NCBI GenBank assembly: GCA_045629485.1 | Contig: JAZQRF010000199.1 | Coordinates: 22,970-86,969, forward strand | Origin: Pseudopedobacter sp045629485 | Lineage (GTDB): Bacteria > Bacteroidota > Bacteroidia > Sphingobacteriales > Sphingobacteriaceae | Length of the DNA: 64,000 bases | Reading direction: 5' to 3' | Shown: in pieces, positions 7,241 to 17,224 of the stretch | How positions within the stretch are numbered: the first letter of the stretch is position 1 | How the letters are laid out: the number at the start of each line of letters is the position of its first letter | The notes under the pieces: model-generated | The model's database searches: none | What the model saw: only the letters and a program-made list of their open reading frames with translations | What the model was told of the DNA's origin: nothing | Made by a program: the position numbers and the translations under genes

Positions 7241-9847
7241 ATGGCCGAAGAAACTGATAATCAGAACGAAAGTACAAATGACAAAATAATACCTATTAAT
7301 ATAGAGCAGGAAATGAAATCTGCATACATTGATTATTCAATGTCTGTAATCGTTTCCAGGGCTTTACCCGATGTAAGAGATGGGTTAAAACCGGTACATA
7401 GAAGGGTTTTGTTTGGTATGCAAGACTTGGGTATTGGCAGCAATAAGCCTTACAAGAAATCTGCCCGTGTGGTTGGAGAGGTTCTAGGAAAGTATCACCC
7501 ACATGGTGACTCTTCTGTTTATGACACCATGGTTCGTATGGCACAACCCTGGTCTTTAAGATATCCATTGGTAGACGGCCAGGGAAACTTCGGGTCGGTA
7601 GATGGTGACTCTGCAGCAGCGATGCGTTATACCGAGGCTCGTTTCAAAAAAATTGCCGAAGAAATGCTGGCAGATATCAATAAAGATACTGTTGATTTCC
7701 GTCTGAATTTTGATGATTCTCTCGAAGAACCTTCAGTATTGCCAGCCAAAATTCCAAATCTTTTGGTAAACGGATCTTCAGGTATTGCAGTAGGTATGGC
7801 CACAAATATGGCTCCGCATAATCTTTCGGAAACTGTAGATGCTACTATTGCTTATATTGATAATAAGGAAATAGAGATTTCGGAATTAATGAAGCACATC
7901 AAAGCTCCGGATTTCCCTACAGGAGGAATTATTTATGGTTATGAAGGGGTAAGAGAAGCTTTTGAAAGAGGAAGAGGCAGAATTGTTATCAGGGCAAAAG
8001 CCGAAATAGAAACCTTAGCTAACGACAGGGAAAGAATCATCGTAACAGAGATACCTTATCAGGTAAATAAGGCTGTGATGATTGAAAGAACTGCCGAATT
8101 GGTAAATGAGAAAAAACTGGAAGGTATTTCTGAAATCAGGGATGAATCTGATAGAGAAGGTATGCGTGTGGTTTACGAAATTAAACGCGACGCCAATGCA
8201 GCTATTGTTTTAAATAATCTTTATAAATATACAGCACTTCAAACTTCTTTTAGTGTAAATAATATTGCCCTTGTACATGGCAGGCCATTGTTATTGAATC
8301 TTAAAGATATCATTGGTCACTTTGTGGATCACCGTCATGAAGTAGTAACCAGGAGAACGCAGTTTGAACTAAACGAAGCCCAAAAAAGAGCACATATCCT
8401 CGAAGGTTTGTTAATTGCTTTAGATCATTTAGATGAAGTAATCAAATTGATCAGAAGCTCTGCCACTCCTGAAGAGGCGAGAGAAGGTTTAATGTCTCAA
8501 TTCGGCCTTTCAGATATTCAGGCAAGGGCAATTCTGGATATGACTCTTCGTCGTTTAACCGGACTAGAAAGAGATAAAATCAAAGATGAGTATACAGAAT
8601 TAATGAAGTTAATCGATTATTTACAATCTGTTCTTGATGATGAAGGCCTGAGAATGCAAATAATTAAAGATGAGCTTATTGATGTAAAAGATAAATATGG
8701 AGATGAAAGAAGAACAGAAATAGTTCATTCAGCTGCAGAATTATTAACAGAAGATTTTATTGTTGATGAGGATGTGGTAATTACCATTTCAAGAGAGGGA
8801 TACATTAAGAGAACAGCCTTAACCGAATATCGTACACAGGGTAGAGGTGGGAAAGGTTCTATTGGATCTAATTCTCGTGATGAGGATTTTATCGAACATA
8901 TTTTTATTGCTTCTAACCACAATTACCTTTTATTCTTTACAGATAAAGGTAAATGTTATTGGTTAAGGGTATTCGAAATTCCGGAGGGAACCAGAACAAG
9001 TAAAGGAAGGGCGCTACAAAATATCATCAACATAGAAAAAGATGAGAAAATTAGGGCATATATAAAAGTAGTGAATTTAAAAGATCAGGATTATCTTGAA
9101 AATAACTTCATTATTATGTGTACTAAGAAAGGTACCATTAAGAAAACTACTTTACAAGCTTACAGCCGGCCAAGATCTAATGGTATTAATGCCATTAATA
9201 TCAACGAAGGTGATGAATTATTAGAAGCCAACTTAACCTCAGGAGGTTCAGAAATTGTAATGGCCTTACGTTCTGGTAGAGCTATCAGGTTTAACGAATC
9301 TACAGTAAGGCCAATGGGAAGAACTGCCACGGGTGTTAGAGGAGTTAGATTAGCGCATGATAAAGATGAAGTGGTTGGGATGATTAGCGTTGATTCTTCT
9401 GAAAGCACCATTCTTGTGGTTTCTGAAAAAGGATATGGTAAGCGTACTGATATTGACGATTACCGTGTTACAAACAGAGGAGGAAAGGGTGTTAAAACCA
9501 TCAAGGTAACTGATAAAACAGGTGAATTGGTTTCCATTAAAGATGTAACCGATAAAGACGATTTAATGATTATCAATAAATCTGGTATCGTGATTCGTAT
9601 CGCCATGAATCTTTTAAGAGTAATGGGTAGAGCTACGCAGGGTGTAAGGTTAATTAATCTTAAAGCCGGTGATGAAATTGCTTCTGTTGCTAAAGTAGAA
9701 CATGACGAGGAAGAAGAAGTAGATCCGGATTTAATCGTTACAGATCCGGAAATTTTAGAACCAGATGCAGACTTAGAGGAAGAAGACGATGATGACGATG
9801 CAGCAGAGGAAGACGACGACGATCAGGAAGAGAAAACGGAAGAATAA
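7241..9847 (+). CDS. gyrA: DNA gyrase subunit A
   Basis: Breakage-reunion subunit of DNA gyrase. The active tyrosine is Y130 in AAAMRYTEARF. The quinolone-determining region reads HPHGDSSVYD with S91 and D95 at the positions of E. coli S83 and D87, i.e. the sensitive-type residues. The C-terminal pinwheel carries a GyrA-box-like QGRGGKG, which separates it from ParC, and a second degenerate copy TNRGGKG. The 868-residue protein ends in a very acidic tail (about the last 50 residues, mostly D and E). A hairpin lies between its stop and the next gene. Confidence 0.97.
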   Translation: MAEETDNQNESTNDKIIPINIEQEMKSAYIDYSMSVIVSRALPDVRDGLKPVHRRVLFGMQDLGIGSNKPYKKSARVVGEVLGKYHPHGDSSVYDTMVRMAQPWSLRYPLVDGQGNFGSVDGDSAAAMRYTEARFKKIAEEMLADINKDTVDFRLNFDDSLEEPSVLPAKIPNLLVNGSSGIAVGMATNMAPHNLSETVDATIAYIDNKEIEISELMKHIKAPDFPTGGIIYGYEGVREAFERGRGRIVIRAKAEIETLANDRERIIVTEIPYQVNKAVMIERTAELVNEKKLEGISEIRDESDREGMRVVYEIKRDANAAIVLNNLYKYTALQTSFSVNNIALVHGRPLLLNLKDIIGHFVDHRHEVVTRRTQFELNEAQKRAHILEGLLIALDHLDEVIKLIRSSATPEEAREGLMSQFGLSDIQARAILDMTLRRLTGLERDKIKDEYTELMKLIDYLQSVLDDEGLRMQIIKDELIDVKDKYGDERRTEIVHSAAELLTEDFIVDEDVVITISREGYIKRTALTEYRTQGRGGKGSIGSNSRDEDFIEHIFIASNHNYLLFFTDKGKCYWLRVFEIPEGTRTSKGRALQNIINIEKDEKIRAYIKVVNLKDQDYLENNFIIMCTKKGTIKKTTLQAYSRPRSNGINAININEGDELLEANLTSGGSEIVMALRSGRAIRFNESTVRPMGRTATGVRGVRLAHDKDEVVGMISVDSSESTILVVSEKGYGKRTDIDDYRVTNRGGKGVKTIKVTDKTGELVSIKDVTDKDDLMIINKSGIVIRIAMNLLRVMGRATQGVRLINLKAGDEIASVAKVEHDEEEEVDPDLIVTDPEILEPDADLEEEDDDDDAAEEDDDDQEEKTEE

Positions 9848-9866
9848 TATATTTAAACATAAATGC

Positions 9867-9902
9867 GTTTATCCAGTTCTTGAAATATAGAATTGGATAA
9901 AC
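9867..9902 (+). other. Hairpin between gyrA and TPR gene
   Basis: 14 bp inverted repeat with one G-T pair (arms 9867-9880 and 9889-9902, loop of 8). No T-run follows, so it is not a good intrinsic terminator. It may be a processing or stability element in a gyrA-TPR transcript. Confidence 0.45.
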
Positions 9903-9917
9903 TATAAAACAATTAAA

Positions 9918-11096
9918 ATGAAAAGACTATTATCAACTTTTATTTTGTTGAGCTTTGTTGGGATAGCTGTAGCTCAAAAATCAGAAATTAGTGCGGCAAA
10001 AAATAATTATGCACTTTTTGAAGTTACTTTGCAGGGTAAAGGAGACCTCAAAAAGAAGTTAGAAACGCTTAACCTGGCTAAAGCATCTATAGACAAGGCT
10101 ACAGAACATGAGAAAACCAAAAATTCTGCTGAAGCATGGACCTATAAGGCAATTATTTATTCTGCAATTGCTGTAAACGATACCGTTAATGTGTCTAATG
10201 CAAATGCCGCTTTTAAAACAGCACAAGAGGCTATTGTTAAAGCAAAAGAATTAGATAAAGATGGTAAAGAAAAAGTTAATATAGAAAACGCTGAGAGAAA
10301 CCTTTCTATAGTTATGCAAAATAAAGGTGTATCTGCTTTCAACAAGAAGGATTATAAAGAGGCTTATAATTCTTTCAAATACATTGCAGACGTAATGAAA
10401 AATGACTCTTTGTATAACATGTATACGGCTATTGCAGCAAATAATGCCCAAATGCCCGATGAGGCTATTAAGTATTATACCAAAACTCTTGCATTAAATA
10501 CAGGTAACCCGGGTCTTTATCAGGAGTTAGGTCGCTTATACCTTGCCAAAGCTGATACAACTACTGCTCTTAAAACATTTGAAGAAGGCAGAGCAAAACA
10601 CCCAGATAATGTTAATTTAATGTTTGATGAGCTTAACATTTATTTAAACAGAGGGCAGGTAGCTTCTCAAATCTCTAAAATTGAAAATGCGATAAGTAAA
10701 GATCCAAACAATAAAACATTATATTTTGTTTCTGGTATAGCCTACGCCTCTAATAAAGATTTTGAAAAGGCAGAAGCAGCTTACAAGAAAGCATTAGAGA
10801 TAGATCCAGCTTATACAGATGCTATTTATAACTTGGCTATTATTTACATTGATAGAGGAAACACCTTTATTAACGAAGCCAATAAGCTTCCTAATAACAA
10901 ATCTTCTGATGCGAAATATAATGCGCTTAAAGGTAAATTTGAAGTAGAATTAGGTAAATCTTTACCATTATTAGAAAAAGCCAGAGAATTAAATCCGAAG
11001 GACGCAAATGTACTTACAACTTTAAGAGAGGTATATGTAAAGCTAAATAAAATGGATAAAGCAGCTGAAATGAAAAAAGCATTAAGCGAGCTTTAA
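9918..11096 (+). CDS. Secreted/periplasmic TPR-repeat protein
   Basis: A 392-residue protein with a signal peptide (MKRLLSTFILLSFVGIAVAQ, cleavage near residue 19) followed almost entirely by helical TPR repeats; clear ones are KDYKEAYNSFKYIADV, PDEAIKYYTKTLALN and FEKAEAAYKKALEIDP. TPR arrays are protein-docking scaffolds; no catalytic motif is present. It follows gyrA by 70 bp and ends in a strong terminator. The specific partner cannot be told from the sequence. Confidence 0.85.
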   Translation: MKRLLSTFILLSFVGIAVAQKSEISAAKNNYALFEVTLQGKGDLKKKLETLNLAKASIDKATEHEKTKNSAEAWTYKAIIYSAIAVNDTVNVSNANAAFKTAQEAIVKAKELDKDGKEKVNIENAERNLSIVMQNKGVSAFNKKDYKEAYNSFKYIADVMKNDSLYNMYTAIAANNAQMPDEAIKYYTKTLALNTGNPGLYQELGRLYLAKADTTTALKTFEEGRAKHPDNVNLMFDELNIYLNRGQVASQISKIENAISKDPNNKTLYFVSGIAYASNKDFEKAEAAYKKALEIDPAYTDAIYNLAIIYIDRGNTFINEANKLPNNKSSDAKYNALKGKFEVELGKSLPLLEKARELNPKDANVLTTLREVYVKLNKMDKAAEMKKALSEL

Positions 11097-11113
11097 TCAT
11101 TTCTATTTGATAT

Positions 11114-11145
11114 AAAAGCCCCGAATTATCGGGGCTTTTTTTGTT
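11114..11145 (+). terminator. Intrinsic terminator after TPR gene
   Basis: Arms AAAAGCCCCGA (11114-11124) and TCGGGGCTTTT (11129-11139), loop ATTA, followed by a T-run. Confidence 0.9.
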
Positions 11146-11215
11146 GGGATAAATTATCAATTTTTTAAAAAAGCTAACAATAAACCATGTATTATTTTGG
11201 AATTCGAAATTTTAC

Positions 11216-11248
11216 TTTATATATATTATTTAGCGGTGCTTAAATTTG
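11216..11248 (+). promoter_or_regulatory. Candidate ppc promoter
   Basis: TTT (11216-11218), 22 bp spacer and an exact -7 box TAAATTTG (11241-11248), 36 bp before the ppc start. Confidence 0.45.
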
Positions 11249-11284
11249 GAATCATTTTAAGATTAGCGTAATTTTCCCTCAATT

Positions 11285-13873
11285 ATGTTTTCACTTAAAC
11301 CAAAATTAAATTCCAAAGAAACTGTATATAAAAATGAGGTTACCACCAAGTTTGAATTGTACAACAGTCTTTTCTTAACTCTCCCTTTTTACCGAGTTAA
11401 AAATACAGGTTTAGCACTGCCTTATTTTTTTTCGCATTGCGAAGAAGGAGTTGCAAATAAACAACGTCCTGATGATATCATAGAATCTTTTTTTGATAAG
11501 CAAAAAGGTATAACAGACGAGCATGAAGCTATTGATCTGCTTTTCAGATTTATTCAATATATAGAGAGACAAGTAGTACTTTTTGATGCTGTGGAAGATG
11601 CTGCGTTCTCTAAAATAAGATCGACTGATGATACCAGTACCTTAGGCGTTTTAATGAATAAATCTTTACAAGACGAAGATTTATACAAGCGTATTCAGGA
11701 TTGTTTGAGAGAATTTAAACTCAGACTGGTTTTAACAGCACACCCAACTCAGTTCTACCCGGGTCCTGTATTAGGAATTGTTACAGATTTAACCGAAGCA
11801 ATCAAGAACAATGATGTTAATTCCATCAATTTCTTATTACAGCAATTAGGTAAAACGCCATTCTTTAAAAAGGAAAAACCTACACCTGTAGACGAGGCTA
11901 CCAGTTTAAACTGGTACTTAGAAAATATATTATACCAAACAGCTTCAGATGTTCACAATAATCTTGAAGAGGTTTTTAAACTTAATTTAGGGAATCATAG
12001 CTTAATAGAGCTAGGGTTTTGGCCAGGCGGAGATCGTGATGGCAACCCCTTTGTTACTGCTGAGACTACCAAACAAGTTTCTACTTACTTAAGACAAGCA
12101 TTGTTTAGGTGTTATTATCGTGATTTTAAGAAGCTAAAGCGCAGAATTACTTTTAATGGAACCGGGAAATATATAGAGCATCTTGAGAGTATTATTTATT
12201 CTAATGCCTTTAACTCAGCAATCACAGAAATCAATATCAAAGAAACTCTTTTAAGTAATTTAAAATCAATTAAAGAGGTATTGGCAAATCATCACGATGG
12301 TTTATTTACAGAACTGGTTGATGATTTGATTTGGAAAGTGAAGCTTTTTGGTTGCCACTTTGCATCGTTAGATATCCGTCAGGATAGCCGGGTTCTTAGA
12401 ACGTTGTTTAAAGAATGTATTGAATCCGATGAATTAAAAGGCCTGGTACCACCCAATTATTTTGAACTTTCTGAAGAGGAAAAGATTGCGGCAATTCCTC
12501 TTTCGGAGGCTGATTTCATCAGTTATTCATCCTTTTCAGATCTAAGTAAAGATTCTTTGGATGTGATAAGACTGATAAAAGACATGCAAAACCAAAACGG
12601 TAAAAGAGCTTGTCATCGTTTTATCATCAGCAACTGTCAGAAAGCGTCCGATATTCTCCAGCTTAAACAATTATTCTTATGGAGCGGTTGGAAACCCGAA
12701 GAGTTGGATATAGATTTTGTTCCTCTTTTTGAAACCATAGATGATTTAAAGTTAGCTGATGGTATAATGGAAAAGGTTTATAATAACGCCATTTATCAAA
12801 AACATCTAGAGCGTAGAAAAAAACGTCAGGTAATTATGCTGGGTTTCTCAGACAGTACCAAAGACGGGGGGTATTTAATGTCTAACTATGCGATTTATTA
12901 TGCCAAATCCAGCCTTACCGGGATTTCCCGCAAATATGATATTGATTTAGCATTTTTTGATGGAAGAGGAGGCCCACCTGCCAGAGGTGGCGGAAAAACT
13001 CACAAGTTCTATGCCTCTTTTGGTAAAGATGTAGCCAACAAACAAATTCAAATGACGGTACAGGGGCAAACTATCAGCTCACTTTACGGCACCTTTGAAA
13101 GCTCTACAAACAATATGGAACAGCTGATCCATGCTGGAATTAATTCAGCATTGGAAAGACAACATGCAAATACCATGACCACTGAAGAGAAGGAGTTATT
13201 CTCTGCTATGGCGGATACAAGTTATGCCAAATTTATGGAGTTAAGGGAGCATCCATTGTTTCTTAAATTTATGGAAGTGCAAACGCCTTTAAAAATGCTT
13301 TCTCAAATTAATATCAGTAGCCGCCCGGTTAAAAGAAATTCTGATGCTGAATTGAAATTGGAAGATTTAAGAGCGATTAGTTTCGTGACCTCATGGAGTC
13401 AGGCAAAACTTAATATCCCTGGGTTTTATGGGGTTGGCAGTGCCTTAAAACAAGTAAAAGAAAGTGGAGACTGGGATAAAGCGAAAGATCTTTACCGCGA
13501 ATCCGGCTTCTTTAAAACTGTAATAGACAATTGCATGATGTCTATGAGCAAAGCAGATTTTAGGCTAACCGAATATTTATCAGAGGACAAAACTTTTGGT
13601 GAATTCTGGAAAGCTATGAAAAAAGAATTTGACCTTACACAGGAGTTGGTTTTAGATCTTTCTAATACTTCGTCTTTAATGGAAAAAAATCCGACTGATA
13701 AGAGATCTATTTCTTTAAGAGAGAAAATTGTAATGCCTCTGGTTATTATACAGCGCTACGCTATAATTAAGTCTTTATCTACAGAAATTTCCGACGAGCA
13801 GAGAGAGATTTACAATAAATTAATACTTAGAACATTATACGGAATCGTAAACGCGGCTCGTAACTCCGCTTAA
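11285..13873 (+). CDS. ppc: Phosphoenolpyruvate carboxylase
   Basis: Carboxylates PEP with bicarbonate to oxaloacetate, an anaplerotic reaction. The 862-residue protein has the catalytic His in TAHPTQF (H153), the GFSDSTKDGGY motif, and the glycine-rich loop FDGRGGPPARGGG that carries the substrate-binding Arg. The extreme C terminus (AARNSA) departs from the usual RNTG ending, as in other Bacteroidota-type enzymes. Monocistronic: its own candidate promoter, and a strong convergent terminator right behind it. Confidence 0.96.
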   Translation: MFSLKPKLNSKETVYKNEVTTKFELYNSLFLTLPFYRVKNTGLALPYFFSHCEEGVANKQRPDDIIESFFDKQKGITDEHEAIDLLFRFIQYIERQVVLFDAVEDAAFSKIRSTDDTSTLGVLMNKSLQDEDLYKRIQDCLREFKLRLVLTAHPTQFYPGPVLGIVTDLTEAIKNNDVNSINFLLQQLGKTPFFKKEKPTPVDEATSLNWYLENILYQTASDVHNNLEEVFKLNLGNHSLIELGFWPGGDRDGNPFVTAETTKQVSTYLRQALFRCYYRDFKKLKRRITFNGTGKYIEHLESIIYSNAFNSAITEINIKETLLSNLKSIKEVLANHHDGLFTELVDDLIWKVKLFGCHFASLDIRQDSRVLRTLFKECIESDELKGLVPPNYFELSEEEKIAAIPLSEADFISYSSFSDLSKDSLDVIRLIKDMQNQNGKRACHRFIISNCQKASDILQLKQLFLWSGWKPEELDIDFVPLFETIDDLKLADGIMEKVYNNAIYQKHLERRKKRQVIMLGFSDSTKDGGYLMSNYAIYYAKSSLTGISRKYDIDLAFFDGRGGPPARGGGKTHKFYASFGKDVANKQIQMTVQGQTISSLYGTFESSTNNMEQLIHAGINSALERQHANTMTTEEKELFSAMADTSYAKFMELREHPLFLKFMEVQTPLKMLSQINISSRPVKRNSDAELKLEDLRAISFVTSWSQAKLNIPGFYGVGSALKQVKESGDWDKAKDLYRESGFFKTVIDNCMMSMSKADFRLTEYLSEDKTFGEFWKAMKKEFDLTQELVLDLSNTSSLMEKNPTDKRSISLREKIVMPLVIIQRYAIIKSLSTEISDEQREIYNKLILRTLYGIVNAARNSA

Positions 13874-13888
13874 TGCTATTCTTATCAT

Positions 13889-13926
13889 AAAAAAAGCTTC
13901 CTGAAAATCATCAGGAAGCTTTTTTT
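13889..13926. terminator. Bidirectional terminator, ppc / polyprenyl synthase
   Basis: Perfect 16 bp stem (13889-13904 with 13911-13926), loop AAATCA, with A-run and T-run ends that serve both convergent genes. Confidence 0.92.
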
Positions 13927-13938
13927 TATGCCATTTAA

Positions 13939-14913
13939 TTAGTTTTCTCTGATAAGAATCATATTTGAAAAATCATTAAATATAGTTTTTCTGTCTTCAG
14001 GTATATTTATGCTTTTTAACGCTGTTAGCCCTTTCTCTGCAAATTCAAACATTGTATTCTCAGCAAATTCTCTAATATTTAATTCGTTGTAGATGGCTGT
14101 TACTCTGCTTATTTTATCTGCTGTACCTATAGAACCATCAGATAAGAGAATTTCTAATTCTTCGGACTGTGGTTTATCCGCAGTTTCCAGGGCCTTAATC
14201 AATAAAAAAGTCTTCTTATTAGATAAAATATCCCCTCCAACTTGTTTTCCAAATTTTTCAGGATCTCCGTAAACATCCAAAATGTCATCCTGTAACTGGA
14301 ATGCGATTCCCAGGTTTACTCCAAAATCATATAATAATTGAGCTTCTTTTTCTTCTGCTTTACCTATTAAGGCACCCATTTTCAAAGCTCCTCCTAACAA
14401 TACAGCTGTTTTTAGCTTAATCATTTCTATATATTCTTCGATTTTAACAGTTCCACGCTGTTCGAAGTTCATATCTATTTGCTGACCTTCGCAAACGCCA
14501 ACAGCAGTTTCGTTAAAAATTTTTAAAATTTGTGGCAGTATTTCAGGATCTACATGGACCAATAATTTATAGGCTTCGATAAGCATAACATCACCTGATA
14601 GAATAGCAATAGCTTCATTCCATTTCTCATGAACAGTAGGATTGCCTCTCCTTAACGGAGCTTTATCCATGATATCATCATGCATAAGGGTGAAGTTGTG
14701 AAATACCTCTATTGCTAATGCCGGTTTAATAGCATCTTTAACTTTTCCTTTAAAAAGGTCTACAGCCATGAGTAAGAGTACAGGCCTTAATCTTTTTCCT
14801 CCCAAATTCATCAAATAGGAGACAGGTTCATATAGTTCTTTTGGTTCTTGTGGAAATGATTGATCATTTATCGCTTCTAAAACCAGCTCTTGAAGATCTT
14901 TTATGGTATACAT
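13939..14913 (-). CDS. Polyprenyl (trans-isoprenyl) diphosphate synthase
   Basis: Head-to-tail prenyltransferase that elongates allylic diphosphates with IPP. The 324-residue protein has the first Asp-rich motif MHDDIMD (D79, D80, D83) and the second LQDDILD (about 202-208), plus the GGKRLRP IPP-binding motif near residue 38. Chain length (farnesyl/geranylgeranyl versus octaprenyl) cannot be assigned safely. It starts 49 bp downstream of rnr on the same strand, so the two may share a transcript. Confidence 0.92.
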   Translation of the reverse strand: MYTIKDLQELVLEAINDQSFPQEPKELYEPVSYLMNLGGKRLRPVLLLMAVDLFKGKVKDAIKPALAIEVFHNFTLMHDDIMDKAPLRRGNPTVHEKWNEAIAILSGDVMLIEAYKLLVHVDPEILPQILKIFNETAVGVCEGQQIDMNFEQRGTVKIEEYIEMIKLKTAVLLGGALKMGALIGKAEEKEAQLLYDFGVNLGIAFQLQDDILDVYGDPEKFGKQVGGDILSNKKTFLLIKALETADKPQSEELEILLSDGSIGTADKISRVTAIYNELNIREFAENTMFEFAEKGLTALKSINIPEDRKTIFNDFSNMILIREN

Positions 14914-14962
14914 CAGGTTTTAAATTAAGTAGGAACCGCTAAATTCCTACTCCTAAAATGTT

Positions 14963-17092
14963 TTAATCTGTTATTAGAGTGAAATCAATTTGTCTTTTGC
15001 TTAAATCCACGCGTTTCACTTTTATTTGTACTTCGTCGCCAAGTTGGAAAGTTTTCTTCTTACGCTGACCTATAATACAATAGTTCTTTTCGTCTAAGGT
15101 GTAAAAGTCATCAGAAATATCCCGTAGTCTGATCATTCCTTCACATTTATTCTCTTCTATTTCTACGTACATTCCCCACTCGGTAACTCCAGAAACTATT
15201 CCTAAATAAACATTACCGATATTATCCTGAAGGTATTCGGCTTGTTTGTACTTAGTAGAAGCTCTTTCTGCATCAGCAGCTTTTTTCTCCATTTGAGAAG
15301 CATGAGCACACATTTTTTCATAATGTTCTGCATTGGCATTAGCACCATTATCTAAATAATGTTGTAATAAACGATGAACCATTACATCCGGATAACGACG
15401 GATAGGAGAGGTAAAGTGTGTGTAAAAATCAAAAGCCAAACCGTAATGGCTGCTACTTTTTGTAGTATAAATGGCTTTCGCCATAGACCTGATAGCTAAT
15501 TGAGTAAGTACATTTTGTTCTTTTTTACCTTCTACATCGGCCATTAATTTATTCAAAGATCTTGCTGTATCTCTATCAGATTTCATGGAGATTTTATGAC
15601 CAAACTTAGCTGCAAATTGTGCGAAATTAATTAAACTATCCTCCTTTGGAGTATCATGTGCCCTGTAAACAAATGTAAGTTTATGTTTTCCTTTGCCCTT
15701 TTTAGCAACAAATTCCGCTACTCTTCGGTTGGCCAGCAACATAAAATCTTCGATTAATTTATGAGCATCTTTACGTTCTTTAACATAAACGCCAATAGGT
15801 TTTCCCTTATCGTCTAATTTGAACTTTACTTCCGTAGATTCGAAATTAATAGCGCCATGTTTGAATTTACGCTCCCTTAATTTATAGGCCAGCTCATTCA
15901 ATTTAAGAATTTCAGTAACATAATCACCTTCCTTATTTTCTATAATTTCCTGCACTTCCTCATAAGCGAATCTTCTGTCAGAATAAATTACTGTTTTACC
16001 AAACCATTCGTTAATAATATGAGCATCTTCATCTAATTCAAAAACTGCCGAAAAACATAGTTTTTCTTCTTTTGGCCTCAAGGAACACAAACCATTTGAA
16101 AGCCTTTCCGGAAGCATTGGAATTACCCTGTCTACCAGGTATACAGAAGTTCCGCGATCATAGGCTTCTTTGTCTAAGGCAGTGTCTGGAACAACATAAT
16201 GAGAAACATCCGCTATGTGTACACCAACTTCGTAATTGCCATTTTCTAATATTTTAAAGGATATTGCATCATCGAAATCTTTAGCGTCGAACGGATCGAT
16301 GGTGATCGTTAGCGTGTCTCTGAAGTCTCTTCTTTTTGCAATTTCTTCAGGGCTAATTTCAGGAGAAATGGCTTCGGCCTCTTTTTCTACTTCTTCGGGA
16401 AAATTTAGAGGAAATCCGTATTCTGCAAGGATAGCATTCATCTCGGTGTCATTCTCACCCTGCTTTCCTAAAATGCTTTTAATAATACCTACAGGATTTT
16501 TTGCTCCCTCAGGCCAATCTACAATCCTCGCTAAAGCTTTTACACCGTTTCTGGCTCCGTTAAGGTCTTCTAACGGAATAAATATATCATGCAGCATTTT
16601 CCGGTCATCAGGGATAAAAAATGCGAAATGCTGGGAAAGTTTAACCAAGCCGGTAAATTCATACTTGGCCCTGCTAATTATTTCTACCACTTCTCCTTCT
16701 TTTCTTTTTCCCTTCTTACTGGCATAAACATAGATTTTAACACGGTCTCCGTGGAGCGCATTTCTTAATTTCCTGGGAGCGATATAAATGTCATTTTCAA
16801 AAGTATCTTCAGGTATTAAAAATGCAGAGCCATCATTAGCCATATCTATTTTTCCATTTACAAAAGTTTTTACTTCCTGTAACTGGAACTTACCTTTTAC
16901 TTTTTCTGTAAAAATTCCGTCTTCCTTATGATCTTTTAAAATAGAAAGTATGGTTTTCTTAGAATCCGGATCAGATATGTTTAACGCAGCAGCTACTTGC
17001 TTGTAGTTTAAAGGCTTGTTTCCCGATTTTTCAAAAATATCGGTGATAAGCTGTGTGAGTATCTGTTTTGTATTATTTTCGTTGTTAGACAT
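14963..17092 (-). CDS. rnr: Ribonuclease R
   Basis: Processive 3'-5' exoribonuclease of the RNB family acting on structured RNA. In the 709-residue protein: N-terminal winged-helix (about 1-75), cold-shock OB domains (about 75-230), RNB catalytic domain with the Asp cluster DPFDAKDFDDAIS, and a C-terminal S1 domain (about 620-705). It is shorter than E. coli RNase R because it lacks the long basic tail, as is usual in Bacteroidota. The polyprenyl synthase gene follows. Confidence 0.95.
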   Translation of the reverse strand: MSNNENNTKQILTQLITDIFEKSGNKPLNYKQVAAALNISDPDSKKTILSILKDHKEDGIFTEKVKGKFQLQEVKTFVNGKIDMANDGSAFLIPEDTFENDIYIAPRKLRNALHGDRVKIYVYASKKGKRKEGEVVEIISRAKYEFTGLVKLSQHFAFFIPDDRKMLHDIFIPLEDLNGARNGVKALARIVDWPEGAKNPVGIIKSILGKQGENDTEMNAILAEYGFPLNFPEEVEKEAEAISPEISPEEIAKRRDFRDTLTITIDPFDAKDFDDAISFKILENGNYEVGVHIADVSHYVVPDTALDKEAYDRGTSVYLVDRVIPMLPERLSNGLCSLRPKEEKLCFSAVFELDEDAHIINEWFGKTVIYSDRRFAYEEVQEIIENKEGDYVTEILKLNELAYKLRERKFKHGAINFESTEVKFKLDDKGKPIGVYVKERKDAHKLIEDFMLLANRRVAEFVAKKGKGKHKLTFVYRAHDTPKEDSLINFAQFAAKFGHKISMKSDRDTARSLNKLMADVEGKKEQNVLTQLAIRSMAKAIYTTKSSSHYGLAFDFYTHFTSPIRRYPDVMVHRLLQHYLDNGANANAEHYEKMCAHASQMEKKAADAERASTKYKQAEYLQDNIGNVYLGIVSGVTEWGMYVEIEENKCEGMIRLRDISDDFYTLDEKNYCIIGQRKKKTFQLGDEVQIKVKRVDLSKRQIDFTLITD

Positions 17093-17161
17093 ATCAAATG
17101 CGTTTGCTTTAAATATAATCTTAAATGTTTAATTTGAGATTATGTTTGGATAAATATCAAA

Positions 17162-17196
17162 AAATAATGCCTAAACATTTAGCTTAGGCATTATTT
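17162..17196 (-). terminator. Intrinsic terminator of the topA operon
   Basis: 13 bp perfect stem (17162-17174 with 17184-17196). On the minus strand it is followed by a T-run, just after the stop of the small gene at 17225. Confidence 0.85.
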
Positions 17197-17224
17197 AACT
17201 GATAAATTTTTAATAGTACAATCA

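Noticed and set aside
16236..16727. 163-residue open frame opposite rnr
   Set aside because: Antisense shadow of the conserved RNase R catalytic region.
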